The notes: generated by a model not told the origin, from the letters alone. 64,000 bases of DNA from CAWDBV01 sp963800705 (GCA_963800705.1 CAWDBV010000002.1:186001-250000), one strand, 5' to 3'; positions 33,792 to 42,596 are shown, counted from the first letter of the stretch. Numbers and translations: made by a program.

Positions 33792-34883
33792 ATGCGCGTC
33801 CTCACAGTAATAGGCAACCGCCCCCAGTTCGTCAAGGCGGCAGCGGTCTCGAGGCACCTGCGCGAGGGCGCGGAGGAGACCCTCGTGCACACGGGCCAGC
33901 ACTACGACCGCGAGCTCTCCGAGGTCTTCTTCGAGGAGCTCGACGTCCCCGCCCCAGACCACCAGCTCGAGGCCGGATCGGGGACCCACGCCGAGCAGAC
34001 CGCGGCGATCATGACCGGGCTCGAGGGGCTGGTCACCGACGAGAGCCCCGACGCGGTGCTCGTCTACGGCGACACCAACTCGACCCTGGGGGGAGCGCTG
34101 GTCGCGACCAAGCAGCGGATCCCGCTCGCCCACGTCGAGGCGGGGATGCGCTCCTTCGACCGCATGATGCCCGAGGAGGTGAACCGGGTCGTCGCCGACA
34201 CTCTCTCGGGGCTGCTGCTCTGCCCAACCGAGACCGCGGTCGAGAACCTGCGCAACGAGGGCCGGGGCGACGGGGCGCGGCTGGTCGGCGACGTGATGGC
34301 CGACATCGCCTTCACCTTCGGCCCGATCGCCGACCGGCGCTCGGATGCGATCGAGCGCTTCGGGCTCGAGCCCGGCGGCTACCTGGTCGCGACCGCGCAC
34401 CGGGCCGGCAACGTCGACGATCCGGCACAACTGGAGCGGCTGGTCGAGGTCCTGAAGCGCGCCGCGCGGGAGGCGCCGATCGTCTTCCCCGCCCATCCGC
34501 GGACCCGGGCGCGGCTTGAAGCCGCCGGGCTCCTCGATGGCTTGGCCGATTCCGGGGTGACGGTCAGCGAGCCGCTCGGCTACCTCGACATCACGAAGCT
34601 GGTCCGCGGGGCACGCGCGGTGCTTACCGACTCCGGAGGACTCCAGAAGGAGGCCTACCTGTCCAAGGTCCCGTGCGTGACGATGCGCAACACGACCGAG
34701 TGGGTGGAGACGGTCGACCAGGGTTGGAACCGGCTCGTCGGCCTCGACGCCGACGCGGCGGTCGCCGCGCTCTCCGAGCTCGTCGAGCGGCGCCGCACCG
34801 AGGAGCCCGACACCTCGATCTACGGTGACGGGGACGCGGGCAAGCGGGTCAGCGACGAGATCGCCGCCTGGCTCGAGCCCTGA
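33792..34883 (+). CDS. wecB: UDP-N-acetylglucosamine 2-epimerase (non-hydrolysing)
   Basis: A 363-residue GT-B-fold epimerase. GNRPQFVKAAAV (8-19), GDTNSTLGGALVA (93-105), HVEAGMRSFDRMMPEEVNR (114-132, with the catalytic acidic residues), ATAHRAGNV and LTDSGGLQKEAYL are the family's signature blocks. It interconverts UDP-GlcNAc and UDP-ManNAc or their 3-amino uronate relatives (WbpI-like). The start ATG follows a promoter region shared with the ABC exporter operon. It converges with the epimerase at 34887 with only three bases between. Confidence 0.92.
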   Translation: MRVLTVIGNRPQFVKAAAVSRHLREGAEETLVHTGQHYDRELSEVFFEELDVPAPDHQLEAGSGTHAEQTAAIMTGLEGLVTDESPDAVLVYGDTNSTLGGALVATKQRIPLAHVEAGMRSFDRMMPEEVNRVVADTLSGLLLCPTETAVENLRNEGRGDGARLVGDVMADIAFTFGPIADRRSDAIERFGLEPGGYLVATAHRAGNVDDPAQLERLVEVLKRAAREAPIVFPAHPRTRARLEAAGLLDGLADSGVTVSEPLGYLDITKLVRGARAVLTDSGGLQKEAYLSKVPCVTMRNTTEWVETVDQGWNRLVGLDADAAVAALSELVERRRTEEPDTSIYGDGDAGKRVSDEIAAWLEP

Positions 34884-34886
34884 GCC

Positions 34887-35951
34887 CTAGCTGGGGGTTT
34901 CCTCGAGCCGGTCGCGGTGGCGCTCGATGCAGCGCTCGATCCAGTCGAGGTTGTCGCGGCCCCAGGCCACGGTCCGCTCGAGCCCCTCGCGCAGCGGCAC
35001 CTCGACCTCGAAGCCGAGCTCGTCGCGCGCCTTCGACGGGTCGCCGAAGCGCTTCCCCGAGTGGTCCCACTCGCGCGCCGGCTCGATCTCGATCGGGGTC
35101 GGGTTGCCGGCGAGCTCGTTGATCGTCTCGGCGTGCTCCTTGATCGTCACCTCGCCGCCGCTGGCGAGGTTGTAGACCTCGCCGGGCGTGCCCTTTTCGG
35201 CGGTCGCGATCAGCCCGCGGCAGATGTCGTCGACAAAGATGAAGTCGCGGGTCGCGATGCCGCCGTTCTGGAGCGGCAGCGCCTCGTGCTTGAGCGCCTT
35301 GTAGACGAAGGTCGGGGTGACGTTTCGCCACACGGTGTTCGAGCCGCGCCAGCGGCCGGCGCCGAGGATCTCTCCCGGGCCATAGACGTTCTGGAAGCGG
35401 ACCCACGAGATCGGGGTGCCGTGCCGGGAGTAGTAGTAGGCCGAGTAGAACTCACCTGCGATCTTTGAGATCTGGTACGGGCTGTCGAGGAAGAGCGAGA
35501 TCGGCTGGTCCTCGTCGGTCGCCGAGGCGTCGTCGAAGGTCTTCGGCGCCACCGTGCCGCCGGAGCCCGAGTAGACGATCTTGCGCAGCTCGGGGAAGTC
35601 CTTGACCCGCTCGTACAGCTTCAAGGTGGTGATCAGGTTGTTCTCATGGTCCTCGAGCGGGTACTCGATCGAGCTCTGGTTGCCGTGGAAGGTGGCGAGG
35701 TGCCAGATCCACTCGAGATCCTCGGGCAGGCCGGAGAGCACGCCGTCGTCGGCGATCGATCCCTCGACGAGCTCGACCCTCTCGTCGTCAGGGAGGTTCT
35801 CGCGCTCGGCCGAGAGCAGGTTGTCGACGACCAGCACGCGCTCGGCGCCGAGCTCGAGCAGCTGCCGGACCAGGTTCGATCCCACGAATCCGGCGCCGCC
35901 GACGACCAGTGCCTTGCCTCCCTCGATGGGACTGCCGCTGATCTCGCTCAA
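34887..35951 (-). CDS. NAD-dependent epimerase/dehydratase (extended SDR)
   Basis: A 354-residue extended SDR. VVGGAGFVGSNLV is the NAD loop, IVYSGSGGTVAP carries the catalytic Ser, and SPYQISKIAGEF the Tyr/Lys pair. WVRFQNVYGPGE and RDFIFVDDICRGL are typical of nucleotide-sugar epimerases. TTG start overlaps the stop of the glycosyltransferase at 35948 (TTGA), showing tight coupling. Product sugar unknown. Confidence 0.87.
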   Translation of the reverse strand: MSEISGSPIEGGKALVVGGAGFVGSNLVRQLLELGAERVLVVDNLLSAERENLPDDERVELVEGSIADDGVLSGLPEDLEWIWHLATFHGNQSSIEYPLEDHENNLITTLKLYERVKDFPELRKIVYSGSGGTVAPKTFDDASATDEDQPISLFLDSPYQISKIAGEFYSAYYYSRHGTPISWVRFQNVYGPGEILGAGRWRGSNTVWRNVTPTFVYKALKHEALPLQNGGIATRDFIFVDDICRGLIATAEKGTPGEVYNLASGGEVTIKEHAETINELAGNPTPIEIEPAREWDHSGKRFGDPSKARDELGFEVEVPLREGLERTVAWGRDNLDWIERCIERHRDRLEETPS

Positions 35952-37264
35952 GTGTGGTTAGCCCTCCCGCTCAATCGCCGTCGCACCGCTCGCAGGGTAT
36001 GGCGCGGGTAGCGGATCAGGTCGAACGGCTGCACCAGCCGCTGCCAGTGCCAGCGCAGGCGCACCCTCCAGATCACCCTTGCCCAGGAGAGCGCGTCGGC
36101 TGCCCGATCCGAAGCCGAGCGCAACGCCATCGCCGCGCGCCGCTCGGGCTGCGGCGCGGCGGCGGGGACGGTGACCGACTCGACCGTGCCGACGAGCGAG
36201 TCGTATCCGTACTGCCCGGAGGCGATCACATCGCGGTAGGCGCGCTCGGTGATCTCGGCGCGGAGCTCGTCGCGCTTCACCAGCTCGAGCACCTCGGCGA
36301 GGTTCGAGAGGTCCGGCTCCAGGGCGATGTAGTGCTCGCCTGGGCGCAGCACGCCCTGGTACTCGCCCTCGACGAGGATCTGACAGGTGCGGGTCGCGCA
36401 GGCTTCGATGTGCCGCGGCCCGATTGCGAAGTAGTCGAGGTTGCCGTCCAGGCCCGGAAAGCAGGCCGCCTCGACATCATCGAAAGATGCCCCCGGGTGT
36501 TCGGTCGTGTAGCGATCGGTGCGCCGCCTGATCGCCCCGTCGGGATCGAGCATGCTGGCGCCGCCCTCGCAGCCGAGCGTGTACTTGCAGGAGGCGAGGA
36601 AGCGGAACCAGTCGTCGCCGGTGAGCACGTCGGAGTTGTCGCTCGAGATGTCGGTCTTCAGTCCGAGGCCGGGAGCCGCCTCGGCGGCCGCCTCGCCGAC
36701 CTCTCCCTTGAGCAGGCTGTGACGGCCCAGCCACGGCGCTCCCGGCCAGGCGCGGTAGCCGATGTCGATCGGCCGCTCGCCGTTGCCGGCGACGATTCGG
36801 TCGATTCGCTGCCTGGTGTCGTCGGAGAGGTAGCCGGGCAGCATGTCGGTCGTGAACCCGACCCGCTTGCGATCGACCCCGTCGTAGATCTTCGCCAGCT
36901 CCGACGCTTTCGCGAGCGAGAAGACGTGGTCGATCTCGAACTCCTCGATGAAGCGGTTCACCGCATCGGTCTCGGTGTACTCGTCCTGGGGCAGCGCGAC
37001 CCGGATCCGGCCGACTCCTTTCAGCGGGGCAGCGGCCTCGACCTGCTCCAGAAAGCGCGCCGCCTCCCAGCGCCACGAGAAGAAAGTCGTGTGGTAGACG
37101 ACCGCGTCGATCGGAGCCTCGCGGACCCAGCCCGGCACCTCGCGGACCGCGAGGTTGAGGTAGAGCTGGTTGCCGCTGCCGTGCCGGCGAAACGAATAGA
37201 GGTGGTCCTGCGCGGTCGAGCGCAGCGGGTGCTGCATGAGGCTGTAGACGTTGAGCGTGTTCAC
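35948..37264 (-). CDS. Glycosyltransferase-like protein (paralog of 7622-8974)
   Basis: A 438-residue protein with the same landmarks as the paralog at 7622-8974: YHTTFFSWRW, RVALPQDEY, YRAWPGAPWLGRH, CEGGASMLDPDGAI and, near the C-terminus, GPRHIEACATRTCQILVEG with GVLRPGEHYI. The last region matches CgeB-like glycosyltransferase donor sites. GTG at 37264 gives MNTLNVYSL. The upstream 179 bases hold a large near-palindrome (37275-37433). Its downstream partner is the epimerase at 34887, coupled by TTGA. Confidence 0.8.
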   Translation of the reverse strand: MNTLNVYSLMQHPLRSTAQDHLYSFRRHGSGNQLYLNLAVREVPGWVREAPIDAVVYHTTFFSWRWEAARFLEQVEAAAPLKGVGRIRVALPQDEYTETDAVNRFIEEFEIDHVFSLAKASELAKIYDGVDRKRVGFTTDMLPGYLSDDTRQRIDRIVAGNGERPIDIGYRAWPGAPWLGRHSLLKGEVGEAAAEAAPGLGLKTDISSDNSDVLTGDDWFRFLASCKYTLGCEGGASMLDPDGAIRRRTDRYTTEHPGASFDDVEAACFPGLDGNLDYFAIGPRHIEACATRTCQILVEGEYQGVLRPGEHYIALEPDLSNLAEVLELVKRDELRAEITERAYRDVIASGQYGYDSLVGTVESVTVPAAAPQPERRAAMALRSASDRAADALSWARVIWRVRLRWHWQRLVQPFDLIRYPRHTLRAVRRRLSGRANHT

Positions 37265-37274
37265 GCTTGTCTAG

Positions 37275-37433
37275 TGCCCCGCCCACAAACGTGTGACCGG
37301 AAATGACGGCCCCAGATCACCGCCACGCTGCGTCCTCAGTCGCCCGAATAGCGCTGCTATTCGGGCTCCCTGCGTCCTTGCTTGGCGGCGCCTGGGTCTC
37401 GTCATTTCCTGGTCAACGTTTCCGGACGGGGCA
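37275..37433. repeat. 159-base near-palindromic element with perfect 11-bp central hairpin
   Basis: The outer arms, 37275-37308 and 37400-37433, are 34 bases each and mostly complementary, including CGTCATTTCC, ACGTTT and CGGGGCA blocks. Middle arms 37309-37328 and 37380-37399 pair about 80 percent. The centre is a perfect 11-base stem GCCCGAATAGC/GCTATTCGGGC around the loop GCT (37342-37366). Direct repeats TGCGTCCT flank it. It fills the only real gap in this part of the locus, between the stop of the second Wzt-like gene and the start of a glycosyltransferase. It could be a MITE-like insertion, a dispersed intergenic repeat or a structured RNA. Confidence 0.75.
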
Positions 37434-37443
37434 CCGGGGGCGT

Positions 37444-38769
37444 CTAGCGGCGCTGCGAGGCGGTCGGTGCGGCCTCGGGCGCCGTGCGCTCCGACCAGCT
37501 CGACCGCGTCTGCACCGAGCCGCGCGCCTCGTCGGAAGGGTAGTCGTCGTCTGTGCGCCAGCCTTCGCCCATCGCCGAGAACGGCAGCACCCGCTCGAGC
37601 TCATCGTATGAGCGGCGCTTGGCGAGGTCGTGGAGGGCAACGTCAAGCGTGAACTTGCCCGGCAGCAGCGTCAGGTCCTCGAGCTCGGCGACGATCGTGT
37701 GCCTCCCGGGGCCGAGCGCGATCGGCGCGCCGCCGTCGTCGGTGCTGCGCACGGTGACGAGACGGGTGCCGTTCTGCGACGAGATCCCGACCTCGACCGC
37801 GAGCTCGGCGATCCGCTCGAACGCCTCCAGGGTGACCTCGACCGAGAGCGGCTCCCCGAAGCGGACGTCGTCGAGCAGGCTGCCGTCGAGGTGGCGCAGG
37901 GCGACGCGGCGGACCTTCGCGCCCGCGATCTGCCCGATACGCGGGAAGCTGTCGCTGATCGTCGCCTCTCCGCTCATCGGCGAGGTCTTCTTGACGTGGT
38001 TGAGATAGGCGGCGATCACGTCGTCGGTCGTGCCGATGGCGCGGATCTCGCCGCCGTCGACCCAGGCGCAGCGGTCGCAGACCCGGGCGACGCTCTCGAG
38101 GTCGTGGCTGCAGAAGACCACCGTGCGTCCCGATTCGCGCGCCGTGTCGATTTTGCGGAGGCACTTCGCCTGGAACTGTTCGTCGCCTACCGCGAGCACC
38201 TCGTCGAGCAGCAGCACGTCGGTGTCGAGGTACGCGGCGACCGAGAAGGCGAGGCGAACGAACATGCCGCTCGAATAGCGCTTCACGGGCGTGTCGATGA
38301 ACTTCCGGATCCCCGAGAACTCGATGATCTCGTTGTATCGCTCGGCGATCTCGCTGCGTCGCATCCCGAGCAGGACCCCATTCAGGTAGATGTTTTCGCC
38401 GCCGGTCAGCTCGGAGTGAAAGCCGGTCCCGACCTCGAGCAGGCTGCCGACCCGGCCGCGCATCGTGATACGCCCCTCGGTCGGCGAGGCGACCCGCGAC
38501 AGCAGTTTCAGCAAGGTCGTCTTGCCGGCACCGTTCTGGCCGATCAGGCCGAGCGTCGTCCCGCGCTCGACCTCGAGCGAGACTCCGCGCAGCGCCCAGA
38601 ACTCTTTCGGGTCGATCGCCTCTTCGGGCTCGCGCCGCTCGCCTCGCAGCCGCCGCAGCGGCCGGCGCAGCCCCGATTCGAGCGCCTGCGAGAGGCTGCC
38701 GGAGCCGGTGACGCCGAGCCGGTAGCGCTTGCCCAGCCCCTCGACCTGGATTGCCGGGGTGTCAAGCAT
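37444..38769 (-). CDS. ABC transporter ATPase for polysaccharide export (Wzt-like), second copy
   Basis: A 441-residue ATPase. Walker A GQNGAGKTT is at 77-85, signature RYSSGMFVRLAFSV and Walker B VLLLDEVLAVGD follow. The C-terminal domain (RFGEPLSVEVTLEA, GRHTIVAELEDLTL) is the Wzt-type glycan-recognition fold but diverges from that of the first copy, so the two exporters probably recognise different glycans. ATG at 38769 overlaps the permease stop (ATGA). Its 3' end faces the 159-base palindrome. Confidence 0.9.
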   Translation of the reverse strand: MLDTPAIQVEGLGKRYRLGVTGSGSLSQALESGLRRPLRRLRGERREPEEAIDPKEFWALRGVSLEVERGTTLGLIGQNGAGKTTLLKLLSRVASPTEGRITMRGRVGSLLEVGTGFHSELTGGENIYLNGVLLGMRRSEIAERYNEIIEFSGIRKFIDTPVKRYSSGMFVRLAFSVAAYLDTDVLLLDEVLAVGDEQFQAKCLRKIDTARESGRTVVFCSHDLESVARVCDRCAWVDGGEIRAIGTTDDVIAAYLNHVKKTSPMSGEATISDSFPRIGQIAGAKVRRVALRHLDGSLLDDVRFGEPLSVEVTLEAFERIAELAVEVGISSQNGTRLVTVRSTDDGGAPIALGPGRHTIVAELEDLTLLPGKFTLDVALHDLAKRRSYDELERVLPFSAMGEGWRTDDDYPSDEARGSVQTRSSWSERTAPEAAPTASQRR

Positions 38770-39602
38770 CAGAGATAGTCGGCGAAGTCGCGCTGGGCGC
38801 GCTCGAAGTAGAGGGCACCGCTGACCAGCAGCAGGATGCTGGTCGCGGTCGGGATCAGCAACAGCAGGCCAGGCCAGTCGGTTCCGAGCAGCGACCAGCG
38901 GAACAGCTCGAGCACGCCGACCATCGGGTTGAGGGCATACAGGGCCTGCAGGCTCTCCGGGACGAGGTCGAAGGGGTAGATGATCGGGGTGACGAAGAGC
39001 CCGATCAGAGTCAGGAACGGGACCAGCAGCGTGATGTCGCGGAAGCGGACGTTGAGCGCCGAGAACCAGAGCACTATCCCGAGCGCGGTCAGCACGGCGA
39101 GCCCCCAGGCGAGCGGAGCGGCGAGCAGCGCCACGGTCGGGTAGAAGCCGTATGCGGCGGCGACCGCGACCAGCACGCCGAGGCCGACGAGGAAGTCGAC
39201 CGTCGGCGGGATCACCGCCGAGATCGGAAGCGCGAAGCGGGGGAAGTAGACCTTCGAGAGCAGCCCCTCGCTGGTGACCGTGATCGAGGAGCCCTTCTCG
39301 AGGCATGTCGCGAACGCGATCCAGATCACCATCCCCGAGACGGCGAACAGCGAGTAAGGGATTCCCTCCTCGGAGGGGACCTTGGCGAGCACGCCGAGAA
39401 AGACGCTGAACACCCCCGCCAGCAGCAGTGGCTGAAGCAGTGCCCACGAGGTCCCGACCACCGCCTGCCGGTAGCGGGCGACGATGTCGCGCCGGGCGAG
39501 GAAGTAGATCAGGTCGTAGTTGCGCCAGATCTCGCGGAGATCGGGCAGCTTCCAGCCGCGTTCAGGCTCGATGACGGTGATTTGCTCGGAAGTGGCATCC
39601 AT
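38769..39602 (-). CDS. ABC-2 type permease for polysaccharide export (Wzm-like), second copy
   Basis: A 277-residue permease similar throughout to the one at 32837-33697: LIYFLARRDIVARYRQ, LAKVPSEEGIPYSLFAVSG, LSKVYFPRFALPIS and LYALNPMVGVLELFRWS. About six membrane spans. It forms a translationally coupled pair with the ATPase downstream. It follows the intact asnB gene by 16 bases. Confidence 0.9.
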   Translation of the reverse strand: MDATSEQITVIEPERGWKLPDLREIWRNYDLIYFLARRDIVARYRQAVVGTSWALLQPLLLAGVFSVFLGVLAKVPSEEGIPYSLFAVSGMVIWIAFATCLEKGSSITVTSEGLLSKVYFPRFALPISAVIPPTVDFLVGLGVLVAVAAAYGFYPTVALLAAPLAWGLAVLTALGIVLWFSALNVRFRDITLLVPFLTLIGLFVTPIIYPFDLVPESLQALYALNPMVGVLELFRWSLLGTDWPGLLLLIPTATSILLLVSGALYFERAQRDFADYL

Positions 39603-39618
39603 GCTTGGCGGGCCGGGC

Positions 39619-41583
39619 TCAGCCGTGCCCGCGGGCCGGCGCGGCAGAAGAAGTGCGGAAGTCTAGAGCCGCGCCGCCCTTGCCACGCAGTAGAGCCTTG
39701 AAGTCGCGCTCTCGATCGTGAAAAGCGCGCTGCCAGAGCTCGAGCGAGAGCATGCCCCAGGTCTTGCGGCCGAAGCGCCCCTCCGAGTTGAGCCCGTCGA
39801 GCACCTTGGCGTTGTCGAACAGCTCGCGCCCCTTCGCTGCTTTGCTCGAGAGGATGTCGCTGACGAAATCGCGCGCCCCGGCCCCGAGCCACTCGGTGAG
39901 CGGCACCGGGAACCCCATCTTGTCGGTGCGCTCGAAGATCTGCTTCGGTAGCAGAGGCCCGACCGCGCGCTTGAAGACGTGCTTCATCTCGCCGTCGCGG
40001 AACTTGATGTCGGCCGGAATCGTGGCCGCGAGCTCGATCAGGCGGTGGTCGAGCAAGGGAACCCGCGATTCCAGCCCGTGCGCCATCGAAACCCGGTCCT
40101 CGACCTGGAGTAGGGCCGGGAGCAGGGTCTTGAAGTCGAAGTGGGTCATCTTGTCGAAGTAGGCCTCGTGTCCGACGTTGGGCGTGTTGAAGATGCCGCG
40201 GAAGGTCTCGAACGGCGAGTAGTCGCCCAGCCTGGAAGTGTCGACCACGTCCTTGACGCCGTGTGCTCTGTTGATGAGCCGGAAGTAGCGCGCATCGAGG
40301 TCCTCGAACAGCCCCTCGCGCCAGAAGTCGCGCAGCATCGGCTTGTAGTCGCGGAGCGTGACCAGGTTCGGGATGATCGACTCGTAGGTGACGACGAAGT
40401 TGCCGTCGTGCAGCGTTCCGTCGATCGCCGCCTTGATGCACTGCTCGAAGTACGCGATCAGGTAGCGGGCGTAGCCGCCGAAGATCTCGTCGCCGCCCTG
40501 GCCGCCGAGGATCACCTTCACCTGTTCGGCGGCGGCGCGCGAGACCATGTACTGCGGGAACGACCCGGGCCCGGCCGCCGGGTAGTCCATGTGGTACGCG
40601 ACGTCCTCGATCGTCTCGAGGAAGTCCTCGACCCCGATGTCGACCTCGGTCAGGTCGAGCCCGCGCTCGGAGGCGACGAGCCGGGCGTAGGGGCTTTCGT
40701 CGAAGCGCGGGTCCTCGGAGAACTTGCCGGTGAACGCCTTCAGCCCGCCCTGGTCGCGGGCGGCGAGCGCGGCGACCGCGCTCGAGTCGACGCCGCCGCT
40801 CAGATAGGCCGAGACCGGGACGTCGCTTCGCAGGTGGAGGCCCACCGACTCGTCGAGCAGCTCGGCGATCTGCTCTTCGTAGTAGTCGGAGTCGTGGTCG
40901 AAGTCGATGTCGTAGAAGACCTCCCAGTAGCGGCGCGGCTCGGCGACCCCGCGGCGGACCCGCAGGTAGTGGCCGGGCTGCAGCTCGCGGACGCCCTCGA
41001 ACAGGGTCTTGCCGTCGAGGCAGAACTGGAACGCGAGGTAGTCCTTGAGGCCGTCGAGGTCGGTCTCGATCGAGGGCAGGATCGGCATCAGCGCCTTCGC
41101 CTCGGAGGCGAAGTAGAAGACGTCGTCGACGACCGCGTAGTAGAAGGGCTTGATCCCGAAGCGGTCGCGCGCGCAGACGAGCTCGCCAGTCTGCTCGTCC
41201 CAGATCGCGTAGGAGAACATTCCGCGCAGGCGCTCCAGCGACTCGACGCCCCAGCGGTCGTGGGCCCGCATCACGACCTCGGTGTCGCAGTCGGTCGAGA
41301 ACGGATCGCCGCCGATCTCGGTGCGCAGCTCGAGGTAGTTGTAAACCTCGCCGTTGTAGGCGATCCAGCGCCCCGCCTCGTCGGACATCGGCTGTTGGCC
41401 GTGCTCGATGTCGATGATGCTGAGCCGGCGGTGGCCGAGCCCGACGTGACCGTTCTCGTGCACCCAGACGCCAGAGTCGTCTGGCCCCCGGTGGGCGATC
41501 AGCTCACTCATCACCTCGAGCTTGCGCCCGAGGTCGGGGACCGGCCGGCCCTTGAGGTCTATTGCGCCGCAGATTCCGCACAT
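39619..41583 (-). CDS. asnB: AsnB-type glutamine-dependent amidotransferase
   Basis: A 654-residue enzyme. MCGICG (Cys2), HRGPDDSG and AYNGEVYNYLELR form the glutaminase domain. LSGGVDSSAV (261-270) is the PP-loop, GGQGGDEIFGGY and ESRVPLLDHRLIELA complete the synthetase part. Length and context suggest amidation of a sugar acid for the exported glycan; true asparagine synthesis is not excluded. Located between an epimerase and the second ABC exporter. Two small hairpins lie in the 43-base gap upstream. Confidence 0.86.
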   Translation of the reverse strand: MCGICGAIDLKGRPVPDLGRKLEVMSELIAHRGPDDSGVWVHENGHVGLGHRRLSIIDIEHGQQPMSDEAGRWIAYNGEVYNYLELRTEIGGDPFSTDCDTEVVMRAHDRWGVESLERLRGMFSYAIWDEQTGELVCARDRFGIKPFYYAVVDDVFYFASEAKALMPILPSIETDLDGLKDYLAFQFCLDGKTLFEGVRELQPGHYLRVRRGVAEPRRYWEVFYDIDFDHDSDYYEEQIAELLDESVGLHLRSDVPVSAYLSGGVDSSAVAALAARDQGGLKAFTGKFSEDPRFDESPYARLVASERGLDLTEVDIGVEDFLETIEDVAYHMDYPAAGPGSFPQYMVSRAAAEQVKVILGGQGGDEIFGGYARYLIAYFEQCIKAAIDGTLHDGNFVVTYESIIPNLVTLRDYKPMLRDFWREGLFEDLDARYFRLINRAHGVKDVVDTSRLGDYSPFETFRGIFNTPNVGHEAYFDKMTHFDFKTLLPALLQVEDRVSMAHGLESRVPLLDHRLIELAATIPADIKFRDGEMKHVFKRAVGPLLPKQIFERTDKMGFPVPLTEWLGAGARDFVSDILSSKAAKGRELFDNAKVLDGLNSEGRFGRKTWGMLSLELWQRAFHDRERDFKALLRGKGGAALDFRTSSAAPARGHG

Positions 41584-41589
41584 AGGGGA

Positions 41590-41625
41590 CGGGCTTTCGC
41601 CCGGCCGCCGAGGGTAGCCCCTCGG
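41590..41625 (-). promoter_or_regulatory. Two adjacent hairpins between epimerase and asnB genes
   Basis: CCGAGGG-TAGC-CCCTCGG (41608-41625, 7-bp stem) starts 2 bases after the epimerase stop on the minus strand. CGGGC-TTTC-GCCCG (41590-41603, 5-bp stem) lies closer to the asnB start. A TACCCT box is inside the first stem. Without a T-run, attenuation or mRNA processing is as likely as termination. Confidence 0.4.
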
Positions 41626-41626
41626 A

Positions 41627-42580
41627 CTAGCCCTTACGGGCCGAAGCCTTCAGTTCCTCGGGTTTCAGGTGCGTGTAGGTCTCGCCGACGCCGTTCTCGC
41701 GGTACCACTCGACCGCCCGCGCGACGCCTTCTTTAAGCGGCACTTCGGCCTTCCACGAGAAGTCCTTCTCCGTGCGGCTCGGGTCGAGCAGGATCGAGGC
41801 CGCGTCTTCGGGCGGCCGGGGCTTCACCTCGACCTCCTCATCGAGCTCGACTTCCATCGCATCGGTGACCGCATCGAACATCTCCTTGATCGATACGTCC
41901 GCGCCCGAGGAGACGTGGTAGTGGCCCGATCCAGTCCCTCCGAGCGCCTTGACCACTACCTCGATCAGGTCGTCGACGTAGACGAAGTCGCGGCGTGTGT
42001 CCATGACGAAGACGGGCTTGTCCTCGCTGAGCCGCTGGAAGAAGGTCGGCGGCGGGCCGCTCAGGTTGCGCGGCCCGTAGACGTTCGCGAGCCTCAGCGA
42101 GACGAAGTCGATCCCGCTCATCTGGATGTACTGCTCGCCGGCGGTCTTCGAGATCGCGTAGCTCGAGTCGGGGCGGATCGGGTGCTCGAGCGTGATCGGC
42201 TGCTCGATCGGCGTCGTCCCGTAACAGAGCGCGGTCTGGAAATAGAGCAGGCGTTCGACGTCGGCCTCTTTCGCGGCCTCGACGACGTTGACGGTGCCGA
42301 GCGCGTTCGTCTGGGTGTCCTCGACCCAGGCGTCGGGGTCCTTGTAGGAGGCGGCGGCGTGGACGACGACATCGGGCTTGATCTGGTCGAAGGCGCCGCG
42401 GACGGCGTCGGCGTCGACTATCGACCCCTCGACCATGGTCAGGCCCTCGCGCTCGGCGAGGTTGTCGCGGCGGCTGGTCGCGAACGTGTCGATCGCGAGC
42501 ACCTCGTTGCCTTCGTCGAGCAGCCGGTCGGCGAGATTCGAGCCGATGAACCCGCCGCCGCCTGTGATCAGAACCTTCAT
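41627..42580 (-). CDS. NAD-dependent epimerase/dehydratase (extended SDR)
   Basis: A 317-residue extended SDR: LITGGGGFIGSNLADRL (NAD loop), HAAASYKDPDAW, FQTALCYGTTP (catalytic Ser/Thr region) and SSYAISKTAGEQY (Tyr/Lys). It aligns end to end with the frameshifted epimerase at 10961-11903, including the C-terminal YRENGVGETYTHLKPEEL. The likely role is formation of a nucleotide sugar such as a 4-epimer or a 4-keto-6-deoxy product. ATG at 42580 is 10 bases after TAGCCT. Confidence 0.87.
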   Translation of the reverse strand: MKVLITGGGGFIGSNLADRLLDEGNEVLAIDTFATSRRDNLAEREGLTMVEGSIVDADAVRGAFDQIKPDVVVHAAASYKDPDAWVEDTQTNALGTVNVVEAAKEADVERLLYFQTALCYGTTPIEQPITLEHPIRPDSSYAISKTAGEQYIQMSGIDFVSLRLANVYGPRNLSGPPPTFFQRLSEDKPVFVMDTRRDFVYVDDLIEVVVKALGGTGSGHYHVSSGADVSIKEMFDAVTDAMEVELDEEVEVKPRPPEDAASILLDPSRTEKDFSWKAEVPLKEGVARAVEWYRENGVGETYTHLKPEELKASARKG

Positions 42581-42590
42581 GGGAGCGGGC

Positions 42591-42596
42591 AGGCTA
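42591..42596 (-). promoter_or_regulatory. Putative -10 box (TAGCCT) before the epimerase at 42580
   Basis: TAGCCT on the minus strand ends exactly 10 bases before the ATG. Identical box and spacing precede the paralogous epimerase at 11903. Confidence 0.5.

Noticed and set aside
28371..41583. AsnB homologs as asparagine synthetases for amino acid supply
   Set aside because: Three copies in a glycan locus make sugar amidation more likely, though the reaction cannot be proved from sequence.
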